Part shown: positions 1 through 8,370 of the stretch, in pieces | How positions within the stretch are numbered: the stretch's first letter is position 1 | How the letters are laid out: every line of letters begins with the position of its first letter | DNA from: a virus | IMG/VR virus record: IMGVR_UViG_3300017991_003139 | Span: 1 to 26,396 of that record | DNA length: 26,396 nt | Reading direction: 5' to 3' (one strand) | The notes under the pieces: generated by a model | Seen by the model: the letters and a program-made list of their open reading frames with translations, nothing else | The model's database searches: none | Told to the model about the DNA's origin: nothing | Translations under genes and position numbers: made by a program

Positions 1-1
1 G

Positions 2-265
2 CAAATCGGTGCAAGGGCTGTAGGAAGATTAGGTATAGCTCAATCCGATTCTGGAGAAAGGATGGTTGATGAAAACGTCACATTCAGAATAGATATTGCT
101 TCAAGGACAAGCATATCTAATATAAATGACATAGCAGATGCTATTAATGATATATTAATGGTTGAAGGTTATGAAAAAATGGGAGAAATAGATACATTCG
201 ATGAAAATAAAAATACATATATAAGAACTTTAACTTTTAGATTAGTAGATGTTTATTCTTATTAA
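2..265 (+). CDS. Tail terminator / tail completion-like protein (5' partial)
   Basis: The reading frame is open from the first bases of the window (…GRLGIAQSDSGERMVDEN…) and ends at a TAA, so the gene begins upstream; the internal ATG at 62 is probably not the start. The visible 87 residues show a sharply predicted alpha/beta piece ending in 'TYIRTLTFRLVDVYSY', the type of final beta strand seen in small head-tail joining and tail terminator proteins. Its place immediately before the tail-tube genes is where siphoviruses keep this gene. Role inferred: capping the tail tube and joining it to the capsid connector. The family call rests on position and general pattern, not on a diagnostic motif. 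Confidence 0.55.
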   Translation, partial: QIGARAVGRLGIAQSDSGERMVDENVTFRIDIASRTSISNINDIADAINDILMVEGYEKMGEIDTFDENKNTYIRTLTFRLVDVYSY

Positions 266-337
266 ATTGTTGAGAGAGAAAATAAAAAGAAGAGGAAAAT
301 AGAAATTGTTTAAGAAATAAAAGAAGGTGTAAATAGA

Positions 338-775
338 ATGGGAACGTCAATTTTAACAGGAAAGAAAGCAAAGATTCAAATTGGTGGAACTAACAATAGT
401 CATTCGGTATACGGTATATCAGAATTCTCCATAGTATTCAATCGGGGTACAAATGAACAACCATTGCTCGGTGCTGAAGGTAATGAATATTACGAAGGTC
501 CGTTATCAATTGAAGGGTCTTTAACTTGTTGTAAGTTTGCTGCAAGTGGTAATAGTAAGTTACTGGATTCTATCGTGAGTGGAAGTATTGTATCTATATC
601 TGGTGCTGTGAGTGGTTCTACGGATATTAGATGGTTTTTACATTCATGTCAGGTAACTTCATACAACGTTTCTGCTGGTGATGCTGGTACTATCTCAGAA
701 GCATCAATAGATTTCGTATGTCTTAATCCACATCAAGTGTCTTATGATAGTGATACAGGTAAGGTGAATGACTAA
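338..775 (+). CDS. Tail tube protein, copy A
   Basis: A 145-residue, beta-rich, Gly/Ser-rich protein with no Cys-based or enzymatic motif. It is clearly homologous along its length to the next gene: shared blocks include RGT.E.PL.G.EGN, S.EGS.T, LDSI, ISG, AGDA.T.S and DF..LNP. Size, composition and position (after the terminator-like gene, before the chaperone pair and tape measure) fit a major tail tube subunit that polymerises into the tail tube. An AAGGTG ribosome-binding site lies upstream of the ATG. The stop overlaps the next start as TAATG. Function is inferred from synteny; I cannot tell which of the two copies is the main tube subunit. Confidence 0.7.
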   Translation: MGTSILTGKKAKIQIGGTNNSHSVYGISEFSIVFNRGTNEQPLLGAEGNEYYEGPLSIEGSLTCCKFAASGNSKLLDSIVSGSIVSISGAVSGSTDIRWFLHSCQVTSYNVSAGDAGTISEASIDFVCLNPHQVSYDSDTGKVND

Positions 776-1248
776 TGGCTGCTGTACAAGGTACTACTCA
801 CTCTGGTAAAGATGTTGCTATAGAAATTGGTCTTTCAGGTCAAACAGGTAAGTCAAATAGCACTCTTGCTGTGGGTGATTGGTCACTTACAATAGATAGA
901 GGAACAGTAGAAGTTCCGTTAACTGGTGAAGAAGGTAACTACAGAACACAAGGAGCTATCAGCGTAGAGGGTTCAGTTACTTCTGCAAAACTTGGTAAAG
1001 ATGCTGCTGGTATATTCTTAGATTCAATTATAAACGGTAATAAAGCACATCGTATGTGGATTTCTGGCTCATGTGGTTCAGATTCACTCGGATTCTACTT
1101 TAGTAGCATAATGATTACTGGATTCACTGTGGATGCAGGAGATGCTAATACAGTGTCTATGGGTTCAGTTGATTTTATGGTTCTAAATCCAGCAGATGTG
1201 AATGAAAGTGCTCCATCAGGACAATCAAGAGTTTGGGTAAAAGCTTAA
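775..1248 (+). CDS. Tail tube protein, copy B
   Basis: A 157-residue paralogue of the preceding gene, starting inside its stop codon (TAATG), so the two are probably translated together. It keeps the same block order (RGTVEVPLTGEEGN, SVEGSVT, LDSIINGN, WISGSCG, VDAGDANTVSMGSVDF, LNPADV) with a few insertions near the N-terminus. Tandem tail-tube genes could give a mixed tube or a special subunit at one end; the sequence does not decide. A run of ten T follows about 12 bases after the stop and may reduce transcription into the downstream genes. Confidence 0.7.
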   Translation: MAAVQGTTHSGKDVAIEIGLSGQTGKSNSTLAVGDWSLTIDRGTVEVPLTGEEGNYRTQGAISVEGSVTSAKLGKDAAGIFLDSIINGNKAHRMWISGSCGSDSLGFYFSSIMITGFTVDAGDANTVSMGSVDFMVLNPADVNESAPSGQSRVWVKA

Positions 1249-1256
1249 ACCCATCT

Positions 1257-1275
1257 GTTCTTTTTTTTTTATTTT
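1257..1275 (+). terminator. T-tract, possible archaeal-type terminator or attenuator
   Basis: Ten consecutive T (1261-1270) followed by ATTTT, just after the second tail-tube gene and with no strong hairpin in front. Runs of T on the coding strand are sufficient terminators in archaea. Partial termination here would let the abundant tube proteins be made in excess over chaperone and tape measure. Confidence 0.4.
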
Positions 1276-1292
1276 AAGTAGGAGAAGATATA

Positions 1293-1538
1293 ATGATTCT
1301 TAAAGTAGCATGGGATGATGGTAAATCAACAATCATTGATGATATATCATTAGTTGATTATAACAAATATAGACGTAGTGACTTACAAGAAGTAGATATA
1401 CAAGGTAATCCTAATAGAGATATTGTTTATGAAATAGTATATAGTAAGAATAACGAAGATAAAAAAGAAAAAATATATATTGCTGCTAGATTTTTTATCA
1501 TGAATGATAATGGTCGCACAATAGATGTAATAAAATAA
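1293..1538 (+). CDS. Small hypothetical tail-module protein
   Basis: An 81-residue protein with an ATG preceded by a good GGAGA ribosome-binding site. It begins 'MILKVAWDDGKSTIIDDISL' and is mostly alternating hydrophobic and charged residues, consistent with a small beta-barrel or beta-sandwich; no known motif is visible. It sits between the tail-tube pair and the chaperone pair with 13 bases to the next gene, so it belongs to the tail operon. Some siphoviruses have a small unknown gene at this place. I do not recognise it. Confidence 0.75.
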   Translation: MILKVAWDDGKSTIIDDISLVDYNKYRRSDLQEVDIQGNPNRDIVYEIVYSKNNEDKKEKIYIAARFFIMNDNGRTIDVIK

Positions 1539-1551
1539 AGGAGTAGATATT

Positions 1552-2016
1552 ATGAATAAAGAAGAAAAAGAGAAAAAAGAAAAAGAATTAAGAGAAAAAT
1601 CAAAGAAAGAAAATAAAGTTTCAGCTAAAGATTTATCAAAGCAATTAGCAACTAGGGAGATTCTTGAACGTGATTATAAAGAAGATATTATTTATGTTAA
1701 ATTTAAATCATCTACACAGACTGAACGTTATGTTGAGGCTCTTAAACCATCTAATAAACAAATGAGTCAAATCATGACTTTGTTCGCTAAAGCACAAAAA
1801 TTCCAAGAATCACAAGATGCTGATTCAATTGAAGAATTAAATAAAGTTTATCTGGATATGGCTAAATTAGTAGGTGCATTAACTACTGATAAAAATTTAG
1901 ATTCTAAATTCTGGAATGAATACACATCCAACTCAACGCTTAATGACTTTGTGATGAACCTAGTCACTACAGCACAAGGAGTAACTAAAGAAGAATTAGA
2001 TTCCTTTCGTAAATAG
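1552..2016 (+). CDS. Tail assembly chaperone, upstream part (lambda G-like)
   Basis: A 154-residue protein with a highly charged N-terminus (Lys/Glu-rich, about residues 1-30) followed by an alpha-helical body ('ALKPSNKQMSQIMTLFAKAQKF', 'VYLDMAKLVGAL', 'FWNEYTSNSTLNDFVMNLV'). It has no motif of its own, but it lies between the tail tube and tape measure and is followed immediately by a second ORF in another frame, the G/GT arrangement of siphovirus chaperones that bind the tape measure and recruit tube subunits. A strong AAAGGAG ribosome-binding site precedes the ATG. Its last codons, TCC TTT CGT AAA TAG, contain a plausible +1 slip site. Confidence 0.65.
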   Translation: MNKEEKEKKEKELREKSKKENKVSAKDLSKQLATREILERDYKEDIIYVKFKSSTQTERYVEALKPSNKQMSQIMTLFAKAQKFQESQDADSIEELNKVYLDMAKLVGALTTDKNLDSKFWNEYTSNSTLNDFVMNLVTTAQGVTKEELDSFRK

Positions 2017-2254
2017 TCCTTACGGTATACTTGAATTTGAACTATGTAAGTTCTTTCAAACAACTCCCGATGAAATAGGGCGAAAAAGAAAAGAGAATCC
2101 AATTGGGATGTATTTCATAGAAAAGTCATTACTTGAACGTCTTAAACATAATGGTGGAAGTAATCCGCAAGGATTAACTAATACTAATGATGATGGATTG
2201 AAAAGTAGGAATATGTCAGAAATCCAAAGACGTATTAAGTATGGCAACAAATAA
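2006..2254 (+). CDS. Tail assembly chaperone, downstream part (T-like), read by +1 frameshift
   Basis: This frame is open from 2000 and codes 'NSPYGILEFELCKFFQTTPDEIGRK…GMYFIEKSLLERLKHN…RIKYGNK'. The helical 'FFQTTPDEI' followed by a helix ending in 'SLLERL' resembles the C-terminal half of siphovirus tail chaperones. No convincing start with a ribosome-binding site precedes it; the first ATG (2108) would lose half the domain. It lies +1 relative to the gene before. At 2005-2008 the sequence TTT C would let tRNA-Phe slip from UUU to UUC, giving a fusion of about 233 residues. The frame and conserved coding content are seen; the shift itself is inferred. Confidence 0.6.
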   Translation, partial: FVNSPYGILEFELCKFFQTTPDEIGRKRKENPIGMYFIEKSLLERLKHNGGSNPQGLTNTNDDGLKSRNMSEIQRRIKYGNK

Positions 2255-2394
2255 GGTATTTATAATAACAACCTAAACGCACAGTATTTTACATTTTGAT
2301 GATAACACTATCGCTTTAGGGTTGATTATACATTACCTCTGTCTTATTTTTGTTATTGATTAATTAACGATAGATTTAGGAAGGAGCAGATTAT

Positions 2395-2817
2395 ATGAAT
2401 GATTATAAAAATAAGCAATTAGAAAATATTAAAAAACTTAAGGATAAAAATAATAAAATATATATAAGACAAAATGGTAATAAGGTACATTCAGGAATGG
2501 ATGTGTGGGTAGGAGTAAATAAATTTCCTACTTATATGATTAATGCAGGTATTAAAGATATTACTTTAGAAGCTACCTCAGAGAAATGCACACTCACAAT
2601 TAATTTTATATATGATTATATTAAACCTTTAGTGATATCTAATGAGCCTAGATTAGATTTAGTAGCTGATTTCAGAGATTTTACATTGATATCTAATGGA
2701 TGCGTTGGTGGTAATCGTTTATATTTCAATGACAAAGAAATTAAATCAACTGCTGAAATAAAAGCTGCATTTGGTGATTCAGAAACAATATCTGAATTAG
2801 AAGTTATATTTTGTTAA
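2395..2817 (+). CDS. Hypothetical protein before the tape measure gene
   Basis: A 140-residue protein with a strong GGAAGGAG ribosome-binding site before the ATG. Residues 1-30 are Lys/Asn-rich and probably disordered or helical; the rest ('MDVWVGVNKFPTYMINAGIKDITLEATSEKCTLTINFIYDYI', in two parts: MDVWVGVNKFPTYMINAGI then KDITLEATSEKCTLTINF) looks beta-rich. It follows a 140-base gap after the chaperone pair in which I see no gene, and is itself followed by a 138-base gap holding a repeated motif. Position suggests a tail or virion role. No family recognised. Confidence 0.7.
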   Translation: MNDYKNKQLENIKKLKDKNNKIYIRQNGNKVHSGMDVWVGVNKFPTYMINAGIKDITLEATSEKCTLTINFIYDYIKPLVISNEPRLDLVADFRDFTLISNGCVGGNRLYFNDKEIKSTAEIKAAFGDSETISELEVIFC

Positions 2818-2879
2818 AAGGGCTATAAATAGATTTTAAGACATTTATGATGCGATGAGACTTATTGTACCTAATTATT

Positions 2880-2923
2880 GTTAAAGCCTCCCAAATTGGC
2901 TTAAAACCATGTTTAAATTAAAA
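2880..2923 (+). promoter_or_regulatory. Repeated 20-bp-spaced motif, copy A, upstream of tape measure gene
   Basis: GTTAAA at 2880 and CTTAAAA at 2900 are direct repeats exactly 20 bp apart, with CCCAAATTGG between them. A TATA-like TTTAAATTA follows at 2912. The start codon of the tape measure gene is about 50 bases downstream. Copies with the same 20-bp spacing occur at 10545, 20298 (- strand) and 24925. Either an operator with half-sites on one DNA face or a promoter (BRE-like AAAT plus TATA-like TTAAAA). Confidence 0.4.
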
Positions 2924-2955
2924 ATAATAATATAGATTGATTAGAAAGTGATATA

Positions 2956-5900
2956 GTGACGAATGTCGGCACAATTAGTGTTTTGATTACTGCGAGAACA
3001 GGTCAATTCACAAAAGGAATTACTCAGGCAACTGCTGTCTTAAATACGTTTGCAAGAAATGCAGGTAGGATTGCAGGAGCTATTACTGCACCAACTAAGA
3101 ATGTAGAAGGACTTGGCTCTGCATTAAGTAAGAATCAATCTAAACTCACTGACTTTGGTATGACAGGTGTACAAGCTGGAAAACAAATGGGTCAGATGGG
3201 TAAAGGTATGGGTCAAGCTGCAAATGCTATTGGTAATAATGTAGGTAAGGCACAAAATAGTTTATTAAGTTTACAATCATTTGTTGGTAAGATTTCTCAC
3301 TATATTACATTTAGTATAGGTGTTCAGATGGTTATGGGAATCAAACGTGGTTTCCAATCATTGATAGATACAACGATAGAATTTGAGAAACAGGCTGTGA
3401 GAACAGCAGGTGTGGCTGGTAGATTAGGTGGTGCATTTGATAAAACAGTTGAAAATCTACAACAGGTATCTAGGACTCTAGGTGCAACTACAATTTTCTT
3501 CGCAACAGATGCAGTTAATTCTATGTATGATTTAGCTAGTGCAGGATTTGATATAGCAGATGCTATGGAAGACGTTACAAATGGAGTTAATGTTATGACT
3601 CCTATCCTTGAATACGCTGCTGCACAACAAATAGAGTTAGCAGATGCTACGGAAAGTGTAGCAAAGGCATTAAAGATGTTTGATGAAGATTTAAGTGCAA
3701 CAAAATCCACAGTGGATACATTTACTGCTGCGATTGCTAATTCTTTCTTGACTGCTGACAAACTATCTGATGCTCTTAGATATTCTGGAGCTATGGCTCA
3801 TACATTAGGTCTTAATTTGCAAGAGACTGTAGCTGGTGCAATGGCATTGGCTGATGCTGGTTTAACTGGTTGTTATGATAATGAAACTAAAGTATTAACC
3901 AATGAAGGTTTTAAATATTTTAAAGATTTAAATAAGAGTGAGAAATTCTTAACATTAAATCTTAAAACTGGAAAAATGGAATGGCAAGAAGCATATGATT
4001 ATATAGAGTATGAGGTTGATAGACCAATTTATAGATTAAAAAATAGACATTTAGATTTATTTGTTACACCTAACCATAATATGGTTGTAAGACCTAGAGG
4101 AAAAAATGATTTCCAAATTATGAGAGCAGACGAAGTATATGGAAAGGATGTAGAATATAAATTAGCAGGGAGTTGGCATAATAGAAAAAAGAATTTTAAA
4201 TTACCTAGTATAAAATCTAAGTTTAGTACATACACTAAGAAATCCAAAGCATTAGAAATAAATGGGTTATTGTGGGTTAGATTCATGGCATTTTATCTTG
4301 CAGAAGGGCACTACACTGGTAATGTACATAATAGCAACTACGGAGTGTTTGTATCACAGAAGAAGAATGGAAAAGCATATAAAATCATAAAAGAAACATT
4401 AGATAAATTACCATTTGATTATAAATATCAAAAAAATGGTCAGTTTAGGATTAATAATAAGCAATTGCATTCATATGTTAAACAGTTTGGTAGGTCTTAT
4501 GATAAATATATTCCAGAATGGGTAAAAGAAAATAGTAAAGAATATTTAGAAGAGTTTTATAGAATATATAATCTATGTGATGGAGATAACCAAGGTAATA
4601 TTTATACATGCTCACCTACAATCATTAATGACTTAATTGAGATATTAATTAAGATTGGTTATGGAGCTAAGATTTATAAACATAGGGAAAAAGGAGAAAA
4701 ACATTGGATTAAAGACCATTATGGTACATGTAAATATGACCAATATATTATATATGTAAATAAGAATCATACAACTCCACGCTTTGCAAGAAAGGAATAT
4801 ACTAATTGGCATAAAGGTAGATATGGGGATAGTTGGGGTAAATCAATAAAAGAAGAATGGAAACATTATAAAGGTAAGGTGTATTGTGTTACAGTTCCAA
4901 ATCATACATTAGTAGTAGAAAGAAATGGTAAAGTACAAATATCTGGTAATTCCCAAGCAGGTCAGCGTTTAAATATGATTTTGACTAAATTAATTGACCC
5001 AACAGAAGAAGCAAGGAGAACGTTAACAAGATTAGGTATAACTATTGAGGATATCAATCCTGAACTTCACTCATTTACAGAAATATTATATACATTAGAA
5101 GCTGCTGGATTTAAAGCTGCTGATGCTGCAACTATGTTTCGTGCTAGAACTGCTGGTGCTGCTGCTATGTTAGTTAATAGTGCAGATGCAGTAGGACAAT
5201 ATATTAGAGTTCTTAACGGTGCAAGTAATATCACATCAGAATTAGCAGAGAAACAGAGAGATACTCTTTGGGGTACTCTTAAATTAGTAGCTGCTGCTTT
5301 TCAAGATGTAGGAATAGGACTAGGACAATTATTAATTCCAATATTTAAAACATTTGCTAGTTTTTTAAAAGGAGTAGTTGTACCTGTACTTAAAGGTACT
5401 GTAGAAAGCATCAAAGTATTATATGAAATTTTAAAACCAATAGCTCCAGCATTAAAAGGAGTTGCAGTTGGTTTAGCTATTGCTACTGCTGCATTTGTAG
5501 CATATAAGTTATCAACGATATCTGCCACAAAATCAACATTACATTTTTTTGCTGTATTAGCTGCTAATCCTCTTACATGGATTATTAGTGCAATAGGTGC
5601 TGTAATAGCATTATTTATCCACTTTGCAAAAAAAACAGGGGGACTATCTAATATAATGGATGGGTTATCAGATGTAATATCTGGTGTTTCAAGTGCAGTT
5701 ATGGCATTCATAGATGCACTTAAACCCGTTGCAGATGTCATTGGTAAAGTATTGCTATATACAACTCCGTTAGGTTTATCTTTAGTCCTCCTATCAAAAT
5801 TATTTAAAGATAATAATACAGAATTAGCCCGTGCAAGGAAATTCTATGACCAAATTTCAGATGAAGTTAAGGAATACGAAACATCATTAGGTGCATTAGA

Positions 5901-8370
5901 AGATAAGCTAGAAGAACAAAAAAGATTAGAAGAAGAAATAATTGAACTTCAAAAAGATGAGACAGCAAGTATCGATGAGTTATCAGAGAAAAAAGGTGAA
6001 TTAAAAGAAGTAACTGAGGAAGTAGAAGCAGCAGAGAAAGATTTCTTAGCAACAACTACTGAGCTAGTAAGAGAAATACAAAAATTATCAGAAGATTTGG
6101 ATATTTATGCTAATAAATTTGCAGACATTATTGAAATCAGTAACAAAATAACAAATGCTGAAGCGGATAGAGCAGATGTAGAAGAAGAAATTCTTGATTT
6201 GCAGGAAGAATATAATAAAGCAGTTGCAGATTATGGACTCACATCATTAGAAGCAACAGAAATTTTATCTAAATTAGCAGATAAAGAACAAGAAATTATA
6301 AAGATTGATAAACAAATTGCAGAATTATCAGACGATAAAACAGAAGCAATGAAAGAAGAAGAGAAACAACTTAATAAACTTAATAGTACAGAAAGAACTT
6401 ATGCTGATATAATACAAACAGTTCTTGATGGAGAAGATAAATTATCTGATTTACGAGTCAAGAAAGCTAAATTAGCAGCTAAACAAAACGTTTTAATATC
6501 AACTAGAAATAAATTTGAAGGTTATTTTGAAGAGCAAGTTAACGCACTAAGAGATGCAGAAACAAAATTATATGAAATAGAAGCTAAGTTATATCAACTT
6601 AGATACGGTCAAATAGATTCATATAGAGATTTATTTGATGCTATAGCTTCACAAGGAGTTGCATCTAAAGAAGTTATTGAAGCATATAGAAATATGGAAA
6701 TATCGCAAGGTAAAGCTAAGAAAGAACAAATCGACTATTCTAAAGTATTGGAAAGGTTATCAGATGCTAATAGAGAAAAGGCAATGGAATGGACACAGGC
6801 ATATGTTGAAGCTGTTAGTGATGGAGCTACACATTCAGAAGCTATGATAAAAGCAAATTCAGAATTAGGATACACATTAAGTAACGTAAGTGGAGTAACT
6901 AATTCAGTAAGAAAAGAGATTATGGAGTATGCAGAAGCACAAGGATTGGCTAATAAACTAGCCAGTGAATTTAGAGGGACATCACTTAATCTTGCAGAAG
7001 ATTTAGTTAATTCAGGTCAAGCATCTACAGAGGTTGCTAAGGCATATTATACATTACTTAAAAATTCAAATGATTTAGAAAAAAGTGAGAATGAATTAAT
7101 TAAGGTAGAAGATGATGCAGTAGATGCATCTAAGGACTTAATTAAAACTACTGGTAGGCTATATAATTATTATGAAAATATAGAAGGATTAGAAGATGAT
7201 AGAACTGGCATCGTTATGAATATGGTTGATGCTATGAACTTATCAAACAGAGCAGGAGAAACCCAAGCAGATGTATTAGATAGTCTTAATTATTTCTACG
7301 GTACAAATAAAGAATCATTAGAAGAATTTGATGAAGCAGAAGTTGTAGCAGCATTATCAGCGATGCGATTAGCTGACTCATTAGATTACTTAAAAGGAAA
7401 GAAATTAGCAAAGGATGATATTCTTCCAGAACTTCCATTGGATGATTGGGATACATTCATATCACTTGCATATGAAACAGCGCAAGAACAAAATGTATTT
7501 GATGACCTTACATCATCACTCACTGGATTAGATGAGGATATTGCAGCTTTAGTTAAATCGTTATCTGGATTTGATGATATCATAATAGGATTAACAATAG
7601 ATAACCCTGCTGATGAACCTACATGGTGGGAAGAAGTTAAATCTACATTTCAAGCAGGATGGAAAAGTATACTTGAAGGTACTGACCCGTTAGGCATAGG
7701 GGATTGGTGGAGTCATGTAACTGAAACACTAAGTAAAGGATGGGAAAATATTACAAAGGGCTTAGACCCATTAAATATTAAAGATTTATTTGTTGGTGGA
7801 TTCAAATGGTTTTCTGAACAATTAATAAATTCTGCTAATGGAATTATAACAGTTGCAGATATAATTGCTGGTGGATTTGGATGGCTTAAGGATAGATTAG
7901 TAGATACATTAACAGGAATTATTGACATAGGTAGCATGATAACTGGTGGAGTTTCTGGTGCTGTAGATACAGTGTCAGGATGGTTTGGTGGACTATTTGG
8001 TGAGAAAGGCATTGTTGCTGCTGCAAGAGGTATCACTGAGACTAGAGGACCGACACCTGCAATTATTGGTGAGAATGGTGCTGAAGCAGTTGTTCCACTA
8101 CAAGGAATTAATAGAAGAAACGGTTTAGAAATTCTAAAACGCATTATACCAGAACACTTTCCAGAATTGACACCAATGGAATCAGGAAGCATAGTTTCAT
8201 CATCATACGGTGGTGTTAAGACTAACCCAAGTGGACCTGCAACAGTAGTACAAGGAAATAAGGAATATCATATACATGGTGATATAAATGTGTATGGTGT
8301 ACAGGATGTAGATGAGTTCATGGATGAGCTTATGAGAGAACTAGAAGAAAGAAAGCGTATGGTGGAATAA
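2956..8370 (+). CDS. Tail tape measure protein with in-frame intein
   Basis: Translation from GTG (GTGAT ribosome-binding site just before) gives 1804 residues; removing the intein (306-665) leaves 1444. The N-terminal part (about 1-300 and after 665) is the TP901-type tape measure core: alternating helices with many Ala/Gly and, rejoined, 'DAGLTG-SQAGQRLNMILTKL', the family's conserved G-S-x-A-G-x-x-L motif. Two hydrophobic stretches (about 832-855 and 871-893) are typical of tape measures that enter the membrane at infection. Residues about 970-1150 are a Glu/Lys-rich coiled coil. Near 1700 the sequence 'TPAIIGENGAEAVVPL' matches the usual C-terminal tape measure block. It sets tail length and is extended inside the tube. 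The stop overlaps the next gene (TAATG). Confidence 0.92.
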   Translation: MTNVGTISVLITARTGQFTKGITQATAVLNTFARNAGRIAGAITAPTKNVEGLGSALSKNQSKLTDFGMTGVQAGKQMGQMGKGMGQAANAIGNNVGKAQNSLLSLQSFVGKISHYITFSIGVQMVMGIKRGFQSLIDTTIEFEKQAVRTAGVAGRLGGAFDKTVENLQQVSRTLGATTIFFATDAVNSMYDLASAGFDIADAMEDVTNGVNVMTPILEYAAAQQIELADATESVAKALKMFDEDLSATKSTVDTFTAAIANSFLTADKLSDALRYSGAMAHTLGLNLQETVAGAMALADAGLTGCYDNETKVLTNEGFKYFKDLNKSEKFLTLNLKTGKMEWQEAYDYIEYEVDRPIYRLKNRHLDLFVTPNHNMVVRPRGKNDFQIMRADEVYGKDVEYKLAGSWHNRKKNFKLPSIKSKFSTYTKKSKALEINGLLWVRFMAFYLAEGHYTGNVHNSNYGVFVSQKKNGKAYKIIKETLDKLPFDYKYQKNGQFRINNKQLHSYVKQFGRSYDKYIPEWVKENSKEYLEEFYRIYNLCDGDNQGNIYTCSPTIINDLIEILIKIGYGAKIYKHREKGEKHWIKDHYGTCKYDQYIIYVNKNHTTPRFARKEYTNWHKGRYGDSWGKSIKEEWKHYKGKVYCVTVPNHTLVVERNGKVQISGNSQAGQRLNMILTKLIDPTEEARRTLTRLGITIEDINPELHSFTEILYTLEAAGFKAADAATMFRARTAGAAAMLVNSADAVGQYIRVLNGASNITSELAEKQRDTLWGTLKLVAAAFQDVGIGLGQLLIPIFKTFASFLKGVVVPVLKGTVESIKVLYEILKPIAPALKGVAVGLAIATAAFVAYKLSTISATKSTLHFFAVLAANPLTWIISAIGAVIALFIHFAKKTGGLSNIMDGLSDVISGVSSAVMAFIDALKPVADVIGKVLLYTTPLGLSLVLLSKLFKDNNTELARARKFYDQISDEVKEYETSLGALEDKLEEQKRLEEEIIELQKDETASIDELSEKKGELKEVTEEVEAAEKDFLATTTELVREIQKLSEDLDIYANKFADIIEISNKITNAEADRADVEEEILDLQEEYNKAVADYGLTSLEATEILSKLADKEQEIIKIDKQIAELSDDKTEAMKEEEKQLNKLNSTERTYADIIQTVLDGEDKLSDLRVKKAKLAAKQNVLISTRNKFEGYFEEQVNALRDAETKLYEIEAKLYQLRYGQIDSYRDLFDAIASQGVASKEVIEAYRNMEISQGKAKKEQIDYSKVLERLSDANREKAMEWTQAYVEAVSDGATHSEAMIKANSELGYTLSNVSGVTNSVRKEIMEYAEAQGLANKLASEFRGTSLNLAEDLVNSGQASTEVAKAYYTLLKNSNDLEKSENELIKVEDDAVDASKDLIKTTGRLYNYYENIEGLEDDRTGIVMNMVDAMNLSNRAGETQADVLDSLNYFYGTNKESLEEFDEAEVVAALSAMRLADSLDYLKGKKLAKDDILPELPLDDWDTFISLAYETAQEQNVFDDLTSSLTGLDEDIAALVKSLSGFDDIIIGLTIDNPADEPTWWEEVKSTFQAGWKSILEGTDPLGIGDWWSHVTETLSKGWENITKGLDPLNIKDLFVGGFKWFSEQLINSANGIITVADIIAGGFGWLKDRLVDTLTGIIDIGSMITGGVSGAVDTVSGWFGGLFGEKGIVAAARGITETRGPTPAIIGENGAEAVVPLQGINRRNGLEILKRIIPEHFPELTPMESGSIVSSSYGGVKTNPSGPATVVQGNKEYHIHGDINVYGVQDVDEFMDELMRELEERKRMVE
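3871..4950 (+). other. Intein with degenerate LAGLIDADG endonuclease, inside the tape measure protein
   Basis: The 360-residue insert starts with Cys ('CYDNETKVLTNEGFKYFKDL', block A), has block B 'LFVTPNHNMVV' (Thr and His in TxxH), and ends with block F 'VYCVTVPNHTLVV' and block G 'VQISGN' followed by Ser. So Cys1, terminal Asn and +1 Ser are present, while the usual penultimate His is Gly. Between them lie two DOD-type motifs: 'FMAFYLAEGH' (intein residues about 138-147) and 'YRIYNLCDGDNQ' (about 230). Both keep an acidic residue where LAGLIDADG enzymes place the catalytic Asp/Glu, so cleavage activity is possible. It interrupts the conserved GSxAG motif of the tape measure core; splicing must work for a functional tail. 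Confidence 0.93.

Noticed and set aside
62-265. Start of the first gene at ATG 62
   Set aside because: The same frame is open to the window edge with similar codon use and no ribosome-binding site stands before 62.
2255-2394. Inverted repeat AATAACAA … TTGTTATT and CTATCG … CGATAG in the gap after the chaperone genes
   Set aside because: Short arms and long spacers in A+T-rich DNA; no more than expected by chance.
3871-4950. The LAGLIDADG region read as an independent gene inserted in the tape measure gene
   Set aside because: The frame is continuous with the flanking tape measure sequence and has Cys1 and Asn-Ser splice junctions, so it is an intein, not a separate cistron.
7713-8192. 159-codon - strand ORF
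   Set aside because: Antisense shadow of the tape measure C-terminus; Ser/Pro/Asn-rich composition typical of such shadows.
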